Assembly: GCF_003014575.1 (NCBI RefSeq)
Contig: NZ_PYGF01000004.1
Location: forward strand, 162,556 to 226,555
DNA length: 64,000 bases
Reading direction: 5' to 3'
Source of the DNA: Cecembia rubra
GTDB lineage: Bacteria > Bacteroidota > Bacteroidia > Cytophagales > Cyclobacteriaceae
Positions 52,105 through 61,666 of this stretch are shown here, one piece after another. The position numbers and the translations under genes are program-made. How positions within the stretch are numbered: position 1 is the first letter of the stretch; each line of letters opens with the position of its first letter. Under the pieces are notes generated by a model, which did not search any database, was not told the DNA's origin, and was given only the letters and a program-made list of their open reading frames with translations.

Positions 52105-55047
52105 CTATTTTAGCGCCTGGTAAAGGATCTCCACTGGATGTAGGGCCTTCTTTCCTGTCCCGTCAGCTATCTGATGGCGACAGGAAGTTCCTGGTGCTGC
52201 TATCAAAGTATTTTCTGAAGCTTCTCTCACCGCCGGAAACAATACCATCTCCCCAATTTTCATACTGAGTTCATAATGCTCAGCTTCATAACCAAAAGAA
52301 CCTGCCATACCACAGCAACCTGAAGGGATCACTTCCACCTCATAATTCAGGGGTAAGGACAGGAGTTTCTGGGTCCAACTCAGTGAAGATAGTGCCTTTT
52401 GATGGCAATGCCCATGCAATTTGATCCTTTTGGAGTCTTTGGTAAAAGATTCCGGTGTGATATTCCCCGCTGCGATTTCCCTTCCTATAAATTCATCTAT
52501 TAAGAGGGTATGAAATTTCAATTTCTTTGCAGCTTCAATCAGGTCTTTATCCACCAAGCGGGGATATTCATCTCTAAAACTCAATATTGCCGAAGGCTCT
52601 ATCCCAATCAATGGATTTTCTCCATTGATAAGGCCTTTAAAAATTTTCACATTGGCATTGGCATGTCCCTTAGCCTTTTTCAAGAGCCCCTTGGAAAGTG
52701 CAGACCTGCCGCTTTCCTCATGGTCCACCATGATAACTTCGTATCCCAATTTCCTCAACAATTTGATAGTCTTGATACCGATTTCGGTGTCATTGTGATT
52801 GATAAATTCGTCTACGAACAGGTAAACAGTCTTGATTATGGGCCTGGTTACAGGGTAATTGGCTTCATTTTTTCGGAACCATTGCCTAAGACTTTCCCTG
52901 CTGATGGCAGGAAGATTTCTTTTTGGAGCCACCCCAAGTACTTTTTTGAGAATGCTTCCTGAAATCCCATTACTCAGAGAGAAGTTGGCCAAACCTGGCA
53001 CAAAGGCGCCCAATTTATTCAGGTCATTGATATAGGCAAAGGCTTTTGAACGGAGCGGAATTCCATGGGTCTTCTGATATTGGTAGAGGAATTCGGCCTT
53101 CATGGATGCCATGTCCACATTGGAAGGACATTCGGCGGTACAGCCTTTACAGGAAAGGCAAAGGTCCAGGGCTTCCTTGATTTCAGGATGGTCAAAGGGG
53201 TTGGATGGCTTGTCCTTGGTGAGAAATTCCCTCAAAGTATTGGCTCTTCCTCTGGTGGTATCCTTTTCATTTCGGGTAGCCTGGTAGCTTGGGCACATGG
53301 TGCCGCCAGAGATCGGCAGCTTCCTGCAATCCCCACTCCCATTGCATTTTTCCGCCAATCGCAGGATACCGCCAACACCTGAAAAATCAAGTACAGTATC
53401 AGGTTCCGGAGTTTTCATCCCCGGTTCATAGCGCAGGGAACTGTTCATGGGGGCCGTATCCACTATTTTGCCGGGATTGAAAATATTATCAGGATCCCAG
53501 GTGTACTTAATTCTTCTGAACAGCTGGTAATTTTTCTCTCCAACCATCAACGGAATAAAGGGAGCCCGAACCCTGCCGTCGCCATGCTCTCCGGAGAGTG
53601 ATCCCTTGTACTTTTTCACCAGTTTGGCTGAAGCTTCCGAAATTTTGAAAAACTCCTCCACATCTTCCGCCTTTTTCAGGTCCAAAATGGGACGCATATG
53701 AATTTCTCCCGCTCCAGCATGTGCATAGTGCACCGGCTCTTGGTTGAACCCTTTCAAAATCTCATCGAGTTCATCGATATAATCGGCCAAATCTTCAATA
53801 TCTACCGCTGTATCTTCGATACAGGCCACCGCTTTAGGATCACCGGGTATATTGGCAAGCAAGCCCAAACCGGCACTTCTCAGGGCCCAGGCGGATTTGG
53901 TCTTATCCGGACCGATGACAGGATAGGCATATCCCAGCCCATTGGCCTTAAGATCTTCAATCAACTTAACGCCTTTGGCACGGGCTTCCTCCTCAGTTTT
54001 TCCGGTGAACTCAATCATCAACAAGGCTTTGGGGTCACCTTCGACAAAATATCTGTTTTTACTGTATTCTATACTCTCTTTGGTACAATCCAGGATGATT
54101 TTATCCATAAGCTCTACTGCTGTGGCAGGGTGCTTCATCGCCACTTGGGCAGCCCTCATACTTTGGTTGATGCTTTCAAAATGTGCCGCCACCACAATTT
54201 CCACAGGGTCAGGCAAAGGATCAAGGCTGATTTTGATTTCAGTTGTAAAGGCCAAGGTACCTTCAGATCCTGTCAGAAGTTTACAAAAATTAAAAGGCTC
54301 ATTGCCTTCAAAAACCTCGGACTTCAGCAATTCATCGACTGCGTAACCGGTATTTCTTCTATGGATGCTTTTCTTTGGAAACTGCTCGTGAATTTCTTTC
54401 CTCGCTTCTTCTGGATTCAATTCCTGCCAAACCTGCCTGTAAATCTCCCCCTCTAATGTCTGCAACTGTTGCTTGGATTCAAAATCTGCTTTTGTCACAG
54501 GACCAAAAACCACAGGATTTCCATCACTCATCAACACCCTGAGCTCCATCACCTTATCTCTTGTTACCCCATATACAATGGAAGTAGTACCGGATGAATT
54601 GTTCCCCACCATTCCCCCAATCATGGCTCTGTTAGCCGTGGAAGTAATAGGACTAAAAAATAATCCATGGGGCCTCAAATAATTATTCAACTCATCTCTT
54701 ACCACACCCGGCTGCACTTTGACCCATTTTTCCTCTTTATTGAATTCCAGGATTTTGGTAAAATGCCTGGAAACATCGACCACGATCCCATTTCCGACAC
54801 ACTGACCGGCAAGGGATGTCCCTGCTGTCCTTGGGATCAAGGAAGTCTGGTTTTGACGGGCAAATTGAATCAGTTTTTGAATATCCCCTTCTGTCTTGGG
54901 GAAGGCAACTGCCAATGGGATTTCCCGATAAACAGAGGCATCAGTGGCATAGAGCGTTTTGGTCAAATTGTCGAATTTCAGCTCTCCTTCCAATTGGGTC
55001 GCCAATTTCTCCAATAGAGGCAATAGGTTAGGTTTGTCAGCAGTCAT
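52105..55047 (-). CDS. FAD-linked oxidase / Fe-S oxidoreductase fusion (D-lactate/glycolate dehydrogenase-like)
   Basis: A 980-residue fusion. An FAD_binding_4 domain (LIPRTAGTSLAGQCVG, GMVGNNSSGTTSIVYG) and an FAD-oxidase C domain (HAGAGEIHMRPI, GEHGDGRVRAPF) come first. A ferredoxin-like region follows, with CNGSGDCR and MCPSYQ, then CLSCKGCTAECPSNVD. The last part holds two CCG-type cysteine segments (LHGHCHQKAL, VIPSGCCGMAGSFG). Such proteins oxidise D-2-hydroxyacids (D-lactate, glycolate) and pass electrons to quinone. In many bacteria the two halves are separate genes (GlcD/GlcF). No signal or anchor is visible. It is convergent with the thi operon. Confidence 0.9.
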   Translation of the reverse strand: MTADKPNLLPLLEKLATQLEGELKFDNLTKTLYATDASVYREIPLAVAFPKTEGDIQKLIQFARQNQTSLIPRTAGTSLAGQCVGNGIVVDVSRHFTKILEFNKEEKWVKVQPGVVRDELNNYLRPHGLFFSPITSTANRAMIGGMVGNNSSGTTSIVYGVTRDKVMELRVLMSDGNPVVFGPVTKADFESKQQLQTLEGEIYRQVWQELNPEEARKEIHEQFPKKSIHRRNTGYAVDELLKSEVFEGNEPFNFCKLLTGSEGTLAFTTEIKISLDPLPDPVEIVVAAHFESINQSMRAAQVAMKHPATAVELMDKIILDCTKESIEYSKNRYFVEGDPKALLMIEFTGKTEEEARAKGVKLIEDLKANGLGYAYPVIGPDKTKSAWALRSAGLGLLANIPGDPKAVACIEDTAVDIEDLADYIDELDEILKGFNQEPVHYAHAGAGEIHMRPILDLKKAEDVEEFFKISEASAKLVKKYKGSLSGEHGDGRVRAPFIPLMVGEKNYQLFRRIKYTWDPDNIFNPGKIVDTAPMNSSLRYEPGMKTPEPDTVLDFSGVGGILRLAEKCNGSGDCRKLPISGGTMCPSYQATRNEKDTTRGRANTLREFLTKDKPSNPFDHPEIKEALDLCLSCKGCTAECPSNVDMASMKAEFLYQYQKTHGIPLRSKAFAYINDLNKLGAFVPGLANFSLSNGISGSILKKVLGVAPKRNLPAISRESLRQWFRKNEANYPVTRPIIKTVYLFVDEFINHNDTEIGIKTIKLLRKLGYEVIMVDHEESGRSALSKGLLKKAKGHANANVKIFKGLINGENPLIGIEPSAILSFRDEYPRLVDKDLIEAAKKLKFHTLLIDEFIGREIAAGNITPESFTKDSKRIKLHGHCHQKALSSLSWTQKLLSLPLNYEVEVIPSGCCGMAGSFGYEAEHYELSMKIGEMVLFPAVREASENTLIAAPGTSCRHQIADGTGKKALHPVEILYQALK

Positions 55048-55161
55048 GTAGCAAAAATAAACAATCGGCTTATGATAGGTGCAGTTAATGCGAAATAAAT
55101 GGAAAATAATGTAAAAGGTGAATTATTTTGAAAAAACTGATTTTATCCCTATTTTAGAAAC

Positions 55162-55419
55162 ATGGCAGGAGGTACCTCAGCTTTAAATATGGCCCAATCG
55201 TCGAAAGACAACAGGAGCATCCGTTCTCCTAGGAGTAGCATGGCTGACAATCCCTATCTTGCTTTTCCTGTCAGAAAAATGCTTAACGAACCCAAAATGT
55301 ACGATGAAATGATTACAGAAAGATTCGAAAGAAAAAAAGAGCATGAGTTTTCGAGGAAAATCGTGCTGTTCATTTTCGGCATAATTGTAGCACTATCCAT
55401 TTCCTTATTTTTTATTTAA
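55162..55419 (+). CDS. small tail-anchored membrane protein, unknown
   Basis: An 85-residue protein. The first ~60 residues are polar, with a serine/arginine-rich start (KDNRSIRSPRSSM) and a charged helix (MYDEMITERFERKKEHEFSRK). The last 18 residues form one hydrophobic helix (IVLFIFGIIVALSISLFF), giving a tail anchor. No family is recognised. A 114-bp gap separates it from the divergent oxidoreductase gene and a 66-bp gap from the YdcF-like gene downstream. Confidence 0.65.
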   Translation: MAGGTSALNMAQSSKDNRSIRSPRSSMADNPYLAFPVRKMLNEPKMYDEMITERFERKKEHEFSRKIVLFIFGIIVALSISLFFI

Positions 55420-55485
55420 CAAATCCGAAAATCCCCTTTTATTCCATTTCCCGGCCATTGATTATATTGCTGAAAAATCCGCATT

Positions 55486-56262
55486 ATGTTTTTCTTCCTT
55501 TCTCAATTTCTGAGTTTTTTGGCAATGCCTCTGACCATTGCCCTGGTTTTGATAATAACAGGGTACTTTTGGAAGAATAGAGCTTTGGGAAAGAAAATAT
55601 TGCTCGCGGGAATACTTACACTCCTCTTTTTTTCCAATCAGTTTATCGCCAATCTCAGCATGAATACCTGGGAGGAAGAGATGAAACCCATTGCCGATCT
55701 GCCAAATTACGAGATGGGCATAGTGCTCACCGGGGTGACCAATCTGAGTAAAACGGTCTATGACAGGACCTTATTCAATAAGGGCGCTGACAGGGCCACC
55801 CATGCGCTTCAGCTTTATAAAATGGGCAAAATCAAAAAGCTTTTGATTACAGGCGGGCAAGGCCTTAATCCAACCAATCCCAATACAGAAGCAGAATTGA
55901 TCCGGGATTTTTGGGTCATGGCGGGGGTACCAGAAGAGGACATTCTTGTGGAAAACCTGGCAAAAAACACCTATCAAAATGCCATATTCAGTAAAAACCT
56001 CCTCAGTGAAATAGGCCATGATTGGAATTCCAATGAAAAATTCCTTTTGATCACCTCTTCATTCCACATGCAAAGGGCCAAAGCTTGTTTTGATAAAGCC
56101 GCAATCCCCACCGATACCTTTCCCGTGGATTATTATGGAGAAGATATTCAATGGAGCATTCCTGAATTACTCTATCCCAATCCCAACGCACTATTACTTT
56201 GGCACAAACTTTTCAAAGAATGGATTGGCTTGTTTACTTATAAGATGGCGGGGTATATCTAA
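55486..56262 (+). CDS. YdcF/SanA-like DUF218 membrane protein
   Basis: A 258-residue protein with two N-terminal membrane helices (FFLSQFLSFLAMPLTIALVLIITG region; LLAGILTLLFFSNQ) followed by a DUF218 domain: VLTGVTNLS, LLITGGQGLNPTNPNTEAE, the ENLAKNTYQNA segment and LLITSSFHMQRAKACF with the conserved His. DUF218 proteins (YdcF, SanA, ElyC) act in envelope or peptidoglycan-precursor homeostasis. It ends 142 bp before the restriction-modification gene. Confidence 0.87.
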   Translation: MFFFLSQFLSFLAMPLTIALVLIITGYFWKNRALGKKILLAGILTLLFFSNQFIANLSMNTWEEEMKPIADLPNYEMGIVLTGVTNLSKTVYDRTLFNKGADRATHALQLYKMGKIKKLLITGGQGLNPTNPNTEAELIRDFWVMAGVPEEDILVENLAKNTYQNAIFSKNLLSEIGHDWNSNEKFLLITSSFHMQRAKACFDKAAIPTDTFPVDYYGEDIQWSIPELLYPNPNALLLWHKLFKEWIGLFTYKMAGYI

Positions 56263-56404
56263 AAAGCATCTCTCAAATTATTGAAAGAAATTTAATCCTA
56301 GAAAAAAATCAAGTTTAGCTCTAATTTCATACCCACACCAATAGTCAATACTGACTATTTTGGGCTTTTTCTATTATCTTTAAACCAAAGCATTCTTTTT
56401 CACC

Positions 56405-59400
56405 ATGACAGTTCAACAGTACCTGGATAACATACATAGACGTTTCATGCTCGGCCATGCTACAGAACATTCTTTCCGAGGGGATCTTCAGCAGTTGATA
56501 GAAAGCTTAGCTCCCGATATCCAAGCAACCAATGAACCCAAAAGGCAATCATGCGGGGCCCCTGATTACATATTGACCAAAAAAGATATCCCGGTAGGCT
56601 TTATTGAAGCCAAAGACCTAGGGGACAGAGATCTTTCAGGCAGCAAAAAAACAGGCAATAAGGAGCAATTTGACCGGTACAAAAGCTCTTTGGATAACAT
56701 CATCTTTACGGATTACCTGGATTTTCATTTATACCGTGATGGTGAATTTGTTACTAAGATTGCCATAGCTGAGATTACCGAAAAAGGAATAGAGTTCAAG
56801 CCTGAAAATTATCAGGCCTTCTCTAACCTCATCAAAGATTTCTGTACCCATGTAGGTCAGACTATCAAAAGTCCTAAGAAGCTGGCGGAAATGATGGCGG
56901 GTAAAGCGCGATTGCTCTCCGATGTAATAGAAAAAGCCCTCAACTCGGATGAAGCTTCACAGGAGGACAGTACTTTGAAAGATCAGATGAACGCTTTCAA
57001 ACAGATCCTGATCCATGACATTACTCCAAAGGGCTTTGCAGATGTGTATGCACAGACCATTGCATATGGCATGTTCGCCGCCCGATTACATGACAGTTCC
57101 TTAGATTCTTTTTCCCGACAGGAAGCAGCTGAACTGATTCCTAAATCCAATCCCTTTCTGCGAAAACTCTTTGGATATATTGCTGGCCCCGACATTGATG
57201 ACAGGATCAAGTGGATCGTTGATAGCTTAGCAGAAATTTTTCTCGCTACAGATGTAGAAAAAATTCTCAAAAATTATGGCAAGCAAACTAAAATGGAGGA
57301 TCCCATCATCCATTTCTATGAAACCTTCCTCAGTGAGTATGATCCCAAACTTCGAAAAGCCCGGGGTGTATGGTACACACCTCAGCCCGTGGTCAACTTT
57401 ATCGTCCGAGCGGTAGATGAAATCCTACAAACCGAATTTGGACTTCCCCAGGGATTGGCTGATACCTCCAAAACAAAAATAACCCTCAATACACAAACCC
57501 CAGATAAGCGATCCGCTACCGGATACAAGCAAGTAGAAAAAGAGGTCCATAAAGTACAGATCCTCGATCCTGCCACTGGAACAGGAACATTCTTGGCCGA
57601 GGTGATCAAGGAGATTCATAAGAAGTTTCAAGGACAACAAGGGATTTGGTCCCAATATGTAGAAAACCATTTGATTCCCCGACTGAATGGCTTCGAACTG
57701 CTGATGGCCTCTTATGCCATGGCCCATCTCAAGCTTGATCTCCTACTTGCTGAGACCGGATTCAAGCCTACCTCTAATCAAAGGCTGCGGGTATTCCTGA
57801 CAAATAGTCTGGAAGAATTCAACAAAGACACAGGCACCCTGTTTGCCAATTGGCTAAGCGCTGAGGCCAATGAGGCCAATCATATTAAAAGAGATACTCC
57901 TGTGATGGTGGTTATTGGTAATCCTCCCTATAGTGTAAGCTCTACGAATAAAGGGGAGTGGATAGAAGAGTTATTGAAAGAATATAAAACTGGGGTGGCT
58001 GGAAGTAATAAAAATTCATTATCCGATGATTATGTTAAATTCATTAGGTACGGCCAGTTTTTGGTGGAAAAAAACGGAGAGGGGATTTTAGCTTACATTT
58101 CAAATAATAGTTTTGTTGATGGGATTACATTTAATATGATGAGAAAAAAACTTCATCAATCTTTTAACAAAATATATATTTTAGATTTACATGGAAGTTT
58201 AAAGAAACTTGAAAAGACCGATGATGGAGCCAAAGATGAAAACGTTTTTGATATTCAACAAGGGGTTTCAATTAATATATTTATTAGAAAAAAAGATGAC
58301 TCCAAAAAAGAAATTCAACAGTTTGACTTGTTTGGAACAAGAAAATTTAAGTATGATTTCTTAGACTCGAATTCATTACCAGGTATCAAATGGAAACCAA
58401 TTACCCCAAGAAATCCTGGATATTTTTTTAAAGAATTTGATTTTGAGAAAAACGAAATATATATCCAAAATATTTCTCTTAAAGACTTATTTAAAGTATC
58501 TGGGACAGGTATTAAGTTCAGGAAAGATAACTTATTGGTAAAAAATCATTTCAATGAAAAATCAGTCTTAGACATGCTTGAGGATATGTATTTCTTAAGT
58601 AATTCTGAAATTCATTCCAAATATGAATTTTCAGACACAAATGACTGGAAGCTCGCAGAAAAAAAATCATTGTTTCAAAGAAAAAGAAGTGATATTAGGA
58701 AAGTACAATACAGGATTTTTGATACCAGATTTACCTATTACCCATTCGAAAGAATTAATGAGATAATTGTTAGGGGTGATTCAAGAAGAGATTTAATGAG
58801 CAATTTAAAATTTGATAATATTGCAATTATAACAACAAAACAGCAAAGTTCTTTTGATTTTCAACATGCATTCGTCTCCAAGGATTTTGTTGATATGTGC
58901 ACAATTTCAGCACAATCAAAAGAATCAACAAACGTTTTTCCTCTCTACTTGTACCCCGAATCATCCGCCCAGTTACAAATAGGAGATTCTCCAAGACGCC
59001 AACCCAACCTCAATATGGAAATCGTCAAGCAGATTGCAGAAGGTTTAGGGATGGACTTTTTGCCGGAGAAAGAAGAAGACGCGAATGTCTGTATGGCCGA
59101 AAGCGGCGAAGTAAGTCCGTCATATAGGAATAGTTTTGCTCCCATTGACCTATTAGATTATATCTATGCCGTTTTGCACAGCCCTACCTACAGGGAGAAA
59201 TACAAGGAATTTTTGAAGATAGATTTCCCCAGGGTTCCCTACCCAAAGGACAAAGAGGTTTTTTGGAATTTGGTAAGTCTGGGTGGAGCATTGAGGCAAA
59301 TCCACCTTCTGGAAAGTCCAATAGTCAGCCAATATATAACCCAATATCCAGTGGATGGAAATAATGTGGTGGATAAGCTGAGGTTTGAAGTATGCGACAA

Positions 59401-59680
59401 CAAAGACCTGACAGTCCGCCGCGGCGGACTGTCAGGTCTAAACAGAAAAGTTAATCAAGGCCGAGTCTATATCAACCCCACCCAATACTTCGACCATGTT
59501 CCAGAAACTGCCTGGAACTTCTATATCGGAGGTTACCAACCTGCCCAAAAATGGCTCAAAGACCGAAAAGGAAGAACTTTGAATTTTGAAGATATTCTCC
59601 ATTACCAAAAGATTATAGTGGCATTAATGGAAACAGATAGGCTGATGAAGGAAGTGGATGGGGTTTTGGAAGTCAGCTGA
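56405..59680 (+). CDS. type ISP-like restriction-modification enzyme without helicase domain
   Basis: A 1091-residue protein. A PD-(D/E)xK nuclease domain is at the N-terminus (Asp54 in GAPDYIL, E68-A-K70). A helical linker runs from about 140 to 330. An N6-adenine methylase follows, with SAM motif LDPATGTGTFL (about residue 389) and catalytic NPPY (residue 506-509). A C-terminal specificity-like region ends GRVYINPTQYFDHVPETAWNFYIGGYQPAQKW. Known type ISP enzymes (LlaGI, LlaBIII) have a translocase between nuclease and methylase; I see no helicase motifs. It may therefore work like a type IIG enzyme. The stretch 57,950-58,950 is visibly A+T-richer than the flanks, and a 36-bp palindrome sits in frame at 59404. 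Confidence 0.82.
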   Translation: MTVQQYLDNIHRRFMLGHATEHSFRGDLQQLIESLAPDIQATNEPKRQSCGAPDYILTKKDIPVGFIEAKDLGDRDLSGSKKTGNKEQFDRYKSSLDNIIFTDYLDFHLYRDGEFVTKIAIAEITEKGIEFKPENYQAFSNLIKDFCTHVGQTIKSPKKLAEMMAGKARLLSDVIEKALNSDEASQEDSTLKDQMNAFKQILIHDITPKGFADVYAQTIAYGMFAARLHDSSLDSFSRQEAAELIPKSNPFLRKLFGYIAGPDIDDRIKWIVDSLAEIFLATDVEKILKNYGKQTKMEDPIIHFYETFLSEYDPKLRKARGVWYTPQPVVNFIVRAVDEILQTEFGLPQGLADTSKTKITLNTQTPDKRSATGYKQVEKEVHKVQILDPATGTGTFLAEVIKEIHKKFQGQQGIWSQYVENHLIPRLNGFELLMASYAMAHLKLDLLLAETGFKPTSNQRLRVFLTNSLEEFNKDTGTLFANWLSAEANEANHIKRDTPVMVVIGNPPYSVSSTNKGEWIEELLKEYKTGVAGSNKNSLSDDYVKFIRYGQFLVEKNGEGILAYISNNSFVDGITFNMMRKKLHQSFNKIYILDLHGSLKKLEKTDDGAKDENVFDIQQGVSINIFIRKKDDSKKEIQQFDLFGTRKFKYDFLDSNSLPGIKWKPITPRNPGYFFKEFDFEKNEIYIQNISLKDLFKVSGTGIKFRKDNLLVKNHFNEKSVLDMLEDMYFLSNSEIHSKYEFSDTNDWKLAEKKSLFQRKRSDIRKVQYRIFDTRFTYYPFERINEIIVRGDSRRDLMSNLKFDNIAIITTKQQSSFDFQHAFVSKDFVDMCTISAQSKESTNVFPLYLYPESSAQLQIGDSPRRQPNLNMEIVKQIAEGLGMDFLPEKEEDANVCMAESGEVSPSYRNSFAPIDLLDYIYAVLHSPTYREKYKEFLKIDFPRVPYPKDKEVFWNLVSLGGALRQIHLLESPIVSQYITQYPVDGNNVVDKLRFEVCDNKDLTVRRGGLSGLNRKVNQGRVYINPTQYFDHVPETAWNFYIGGYQPAQKWLKDRKGRTLNFEDILHYQKIIVALMETDRLMKEVDGVLEVS
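59404..59439. repeat. perfect 36-bp palindrome inserted in the RM coding sequence
   Basis: AGACCTGACAGTCCGCCG (59404-59421) is followed without a gap by its exact reverse complement (59422-59439). The next outer base pair (59403/59440) does not match, so this is the full extent. It is GC-rich inside an A+T-rich neighbourhood and codes for about twelve residues (DLTVRRGGLSGL) without changing the reading frame. Confidence 0.92.
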
Positions 59681-59735
59681 ACAGATGTGAATTTTAAAAA
59701 TATTAAAGTCAAACTCATGATAAAATAAAGCATAT

Positions 59736-60562
59736 ATGATTCGTCAGGTAAAGACCATATCTTTTAAAGAGGAGCTAAAAGATCAAAACAGCGCCCCAAT
59801 GTTGTTTTTATGTGATGATTTTGAGCTTTATTTTTGTAAGTCCCGATTAGATTATGCAGACTACGACTTCTTGGTTTATGAATTATTAGGAAGCCACATA
59901 GCTAATTACTTTGGGATTGCAACGCCTGATATAGCTTTTGTGCAATTTGATGAAGAATCCATGGGATCTGGCTATTTCCAACGTAATTTAATCTGGAACA
60001 TGGAACAGTCATTTTTGGGTCTAAAAATATTGGCCGAAATGATCATTTGGACAAAACAGGTAAATTCAAGATAAAAAACGCCAAGCAGTTCTCAAAAATT
60101 AATAATCCCGAGGATATTTTAAAAATCACCTTAATGGATTGTCATTTGAATAATGTTGATCGGAATTCAGAAAATTACAACCTATTATTCCAAACTGAAC
60201 AACAGAGATTTTACGCAATTGACCATGCTGCCTTGTTTGGAGGGCCTGCATTAAAAAGTCGTTTTGTTCCTAAAGGAGAACCTTCTTTAGGACAAAAATT
60301 ACTGGGATCCTATTTATTGCGGAATACGCTAAAATATATAACTTTAGAAAATATCCAGAAGACATTAGAAAGTTATTTTGCGCAATGTAATTCCATATTA
60401 GGAACAGAAATTGATAAAGTCTTCTCAATGCTCCCAGAATCCTGGGAAATAAGTGAAAATTTGAAGGAAAGAGTTTTAGCATATTCGTTAGATGAAACGA
60501 GATTAAATTTGTTGGAACTATTGTTGTCAAATAATCTTTACGAAATTAAAAAGAAGATATGA
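59736..60562 (+). pseudogene. HipA-like kinase, broken by a single-base frameshift
   Basis: Two overlapping frames, 59736-60074 and 60047-60562, together give one HipA_2-like Ser/Thr kinase of about 275 residues. The first holds the N-terminal part (ELYFCKSR, YELLGSHIANYFGIATPDIAFVQFD). The second holds FGSKNIGRNDHL, then catalytic MDCHLNNVDRNSENYNLL and metal-site FYAIDHAALFGG. Frame 1 runs out just after the T5 run at 60012-60016. One extra T there would give SFFGSKNIG and restore the gene. The defect is either real, a phase-variable tract or a sequencing error. The stop overlaps the next gene's start (ATGA). HipA-like kinases can phosphorylate tRNA synthetases or other targets and halt growth. 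Confidence 0.72.
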
Positions 60563-61419
60563 AAAATGTCCTTGTTCCTATTTCTGTAAGGTTGGATAAT
60601 TTCACCGAGGATTCCATAACTGTGGCCTTGTTAGCCTTTAATGATCAGGTAAGGTTCTATGATTTCTCATTGGAAAAGTTAAAAATTGCCAGATCAATAT
60701 TGGACGATAATTCAATGGTTTATCTCGAAGGGGCATTGAAATCATTAAAAAATTCTTTTGTAGAAGAAAGCAAGAAGAAAGAATTAACTTTTACAGACAA
60801 TTTATTCAGTGAAAAATATATTGATTATCTGTCAAAGTATTCCAGGGGACTTATTAGAATTGGAGAACCGAAAGGGTTTGCCATGGAGTTAAATGAAACC
60901 TCTTTTCACAAAGCATTCAGATCATTTGTTGGAGCCGATCTTGGAAAAATGTCACCAAAAGCAGATGCTTCATTGAGGAGTAATATGAAAGAAGTTCTCA
61001 AAAATGAAGCCTTTAAAAAAGTAGACGTATTGTACAGTGTGAAACCTTCCCTTATTTCTGGGATTTATGCTGCTCATAAAGTTGATTTTATAGGGGTAAA
61101 TGGTAGCCCCTATGCAGGACTTGCTGTGGATTTTACCAAAGATGAAGCTGAGGTAGATAAAATCATCCTTACTTTTCGATCCATTGCCAATGGAATTAAA
61201 GAAAAAGCCAAGGCTATTGGAATGAATGAAGGGAAGTATGAAGTTTACTTTAATGACCCAGAGTCTTCGGAGAATAAAAAGCTATTGGACATGGTAAGAA
61301 AAGACAGGTTAAAGGGCTTTGAAATGGTTGAATTCGGAAAAGTCAATACGGTTATCAGAAATCTTGAGAAAGGTAATTATATTAAATTTTCAGAGTCAAA
61401 ATTGGCAGTATCCAAATAA
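60559..61419 (+). CDS. unknown partner protein of the HipA-like kinase
   Basis: A 286-residue soluble protein with no signal or membrane helix. It begins MKNVLVPISVRLDNFTEDSITVALLAFN, shown here only to mark a beta-rich opening, and continues with charged helical regions and LYSVKPSLISGIYAAHKVDFIGVNG in the second half (quoted in pieces: SGIYAAHKVDFIGVNG). No family is recognised. In other bacteria HipA_2-type kinases are often paired with DUF3037 proteins. The short beta opening could correspond, but I cannot show homology. It overlaps the kinase gene by four bases, so the two are translationally coupled. Confidence 0.7.
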   Translation: MKNVLVPISVRLDNFTEDSITVALLAFNDQVRFYDFSLEKLKIARSILDDNSMVYLEGALKSLKNSFVEESKKKELTFTDNLFSEKYIDYLSKYSRGLIRIGEPKGFAMELNETSFHKAFRSFVGADLGKMSPKADASLRSNMKEVLKNEAFKKVDVLYSVKPSLISGIYAAHKVDFIGVNGSPYAGLAVDFTKDEAEVDKIILTFRSIANGIKEKAKAIGMNEGKYEVYFNDPESSENKKLLDMVRKDRLKGFEMVEFGKVNTVIRNLEKGNYIKFSESKLAVSK

Positions 61420-61513
61420 AGATAAAAATTACATTTCTCATTATTTGAAAACAGTAACCGTCATGCTACACGCAGATCAGCGCACCAGGACGGGTCGTTT
61501 TGATTAATAAAAA

Positions 61514-61666
61514 TTAGGTTTTCAATAGTTGATAATGTCGAGAAACATCTCGTCTATCTTCCTCTTCAACTACAGTAGCGGAAATACTGAATCCTGTTTT
61601 TGAAAATTTAGAATTAAGAATCGGCCCAGAAATAACAATATTATCTTCAAGCTGTTCATCTTCCAT
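61514..61666 (-). CDS. short frame, possible gene fragment
   Basis: A 50-codon frame reading MEDEQLEDNIVISGPILNSK at its start, then KTGFSISATVVEEEDRRDVS near its end. The composition is protein-like (acidic, with hydrophobic beta-type stretches). The same frame stays open for nine codons upstream but without a start, to a stop at about 61696. This suggests the 3' piece of a longer gene whose front is lost. Function and family unknown. Confidence 0.3.
   Translation of the reverse strand: MEDEQLEDNIVISGPILNSKFSKTGFSISATVVEEEDRRDVSRHYQLLKT

Noticed and set aside
53698-54456. A 252-codon plus-strand frame opposite the FAD/Fe-S oxidoreductase
   Set aside because: It lies entirely antisense to a well-supported gene whose motifs cover the region. 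Its own composition (many Phe, Ile, Gly) shows no domain.
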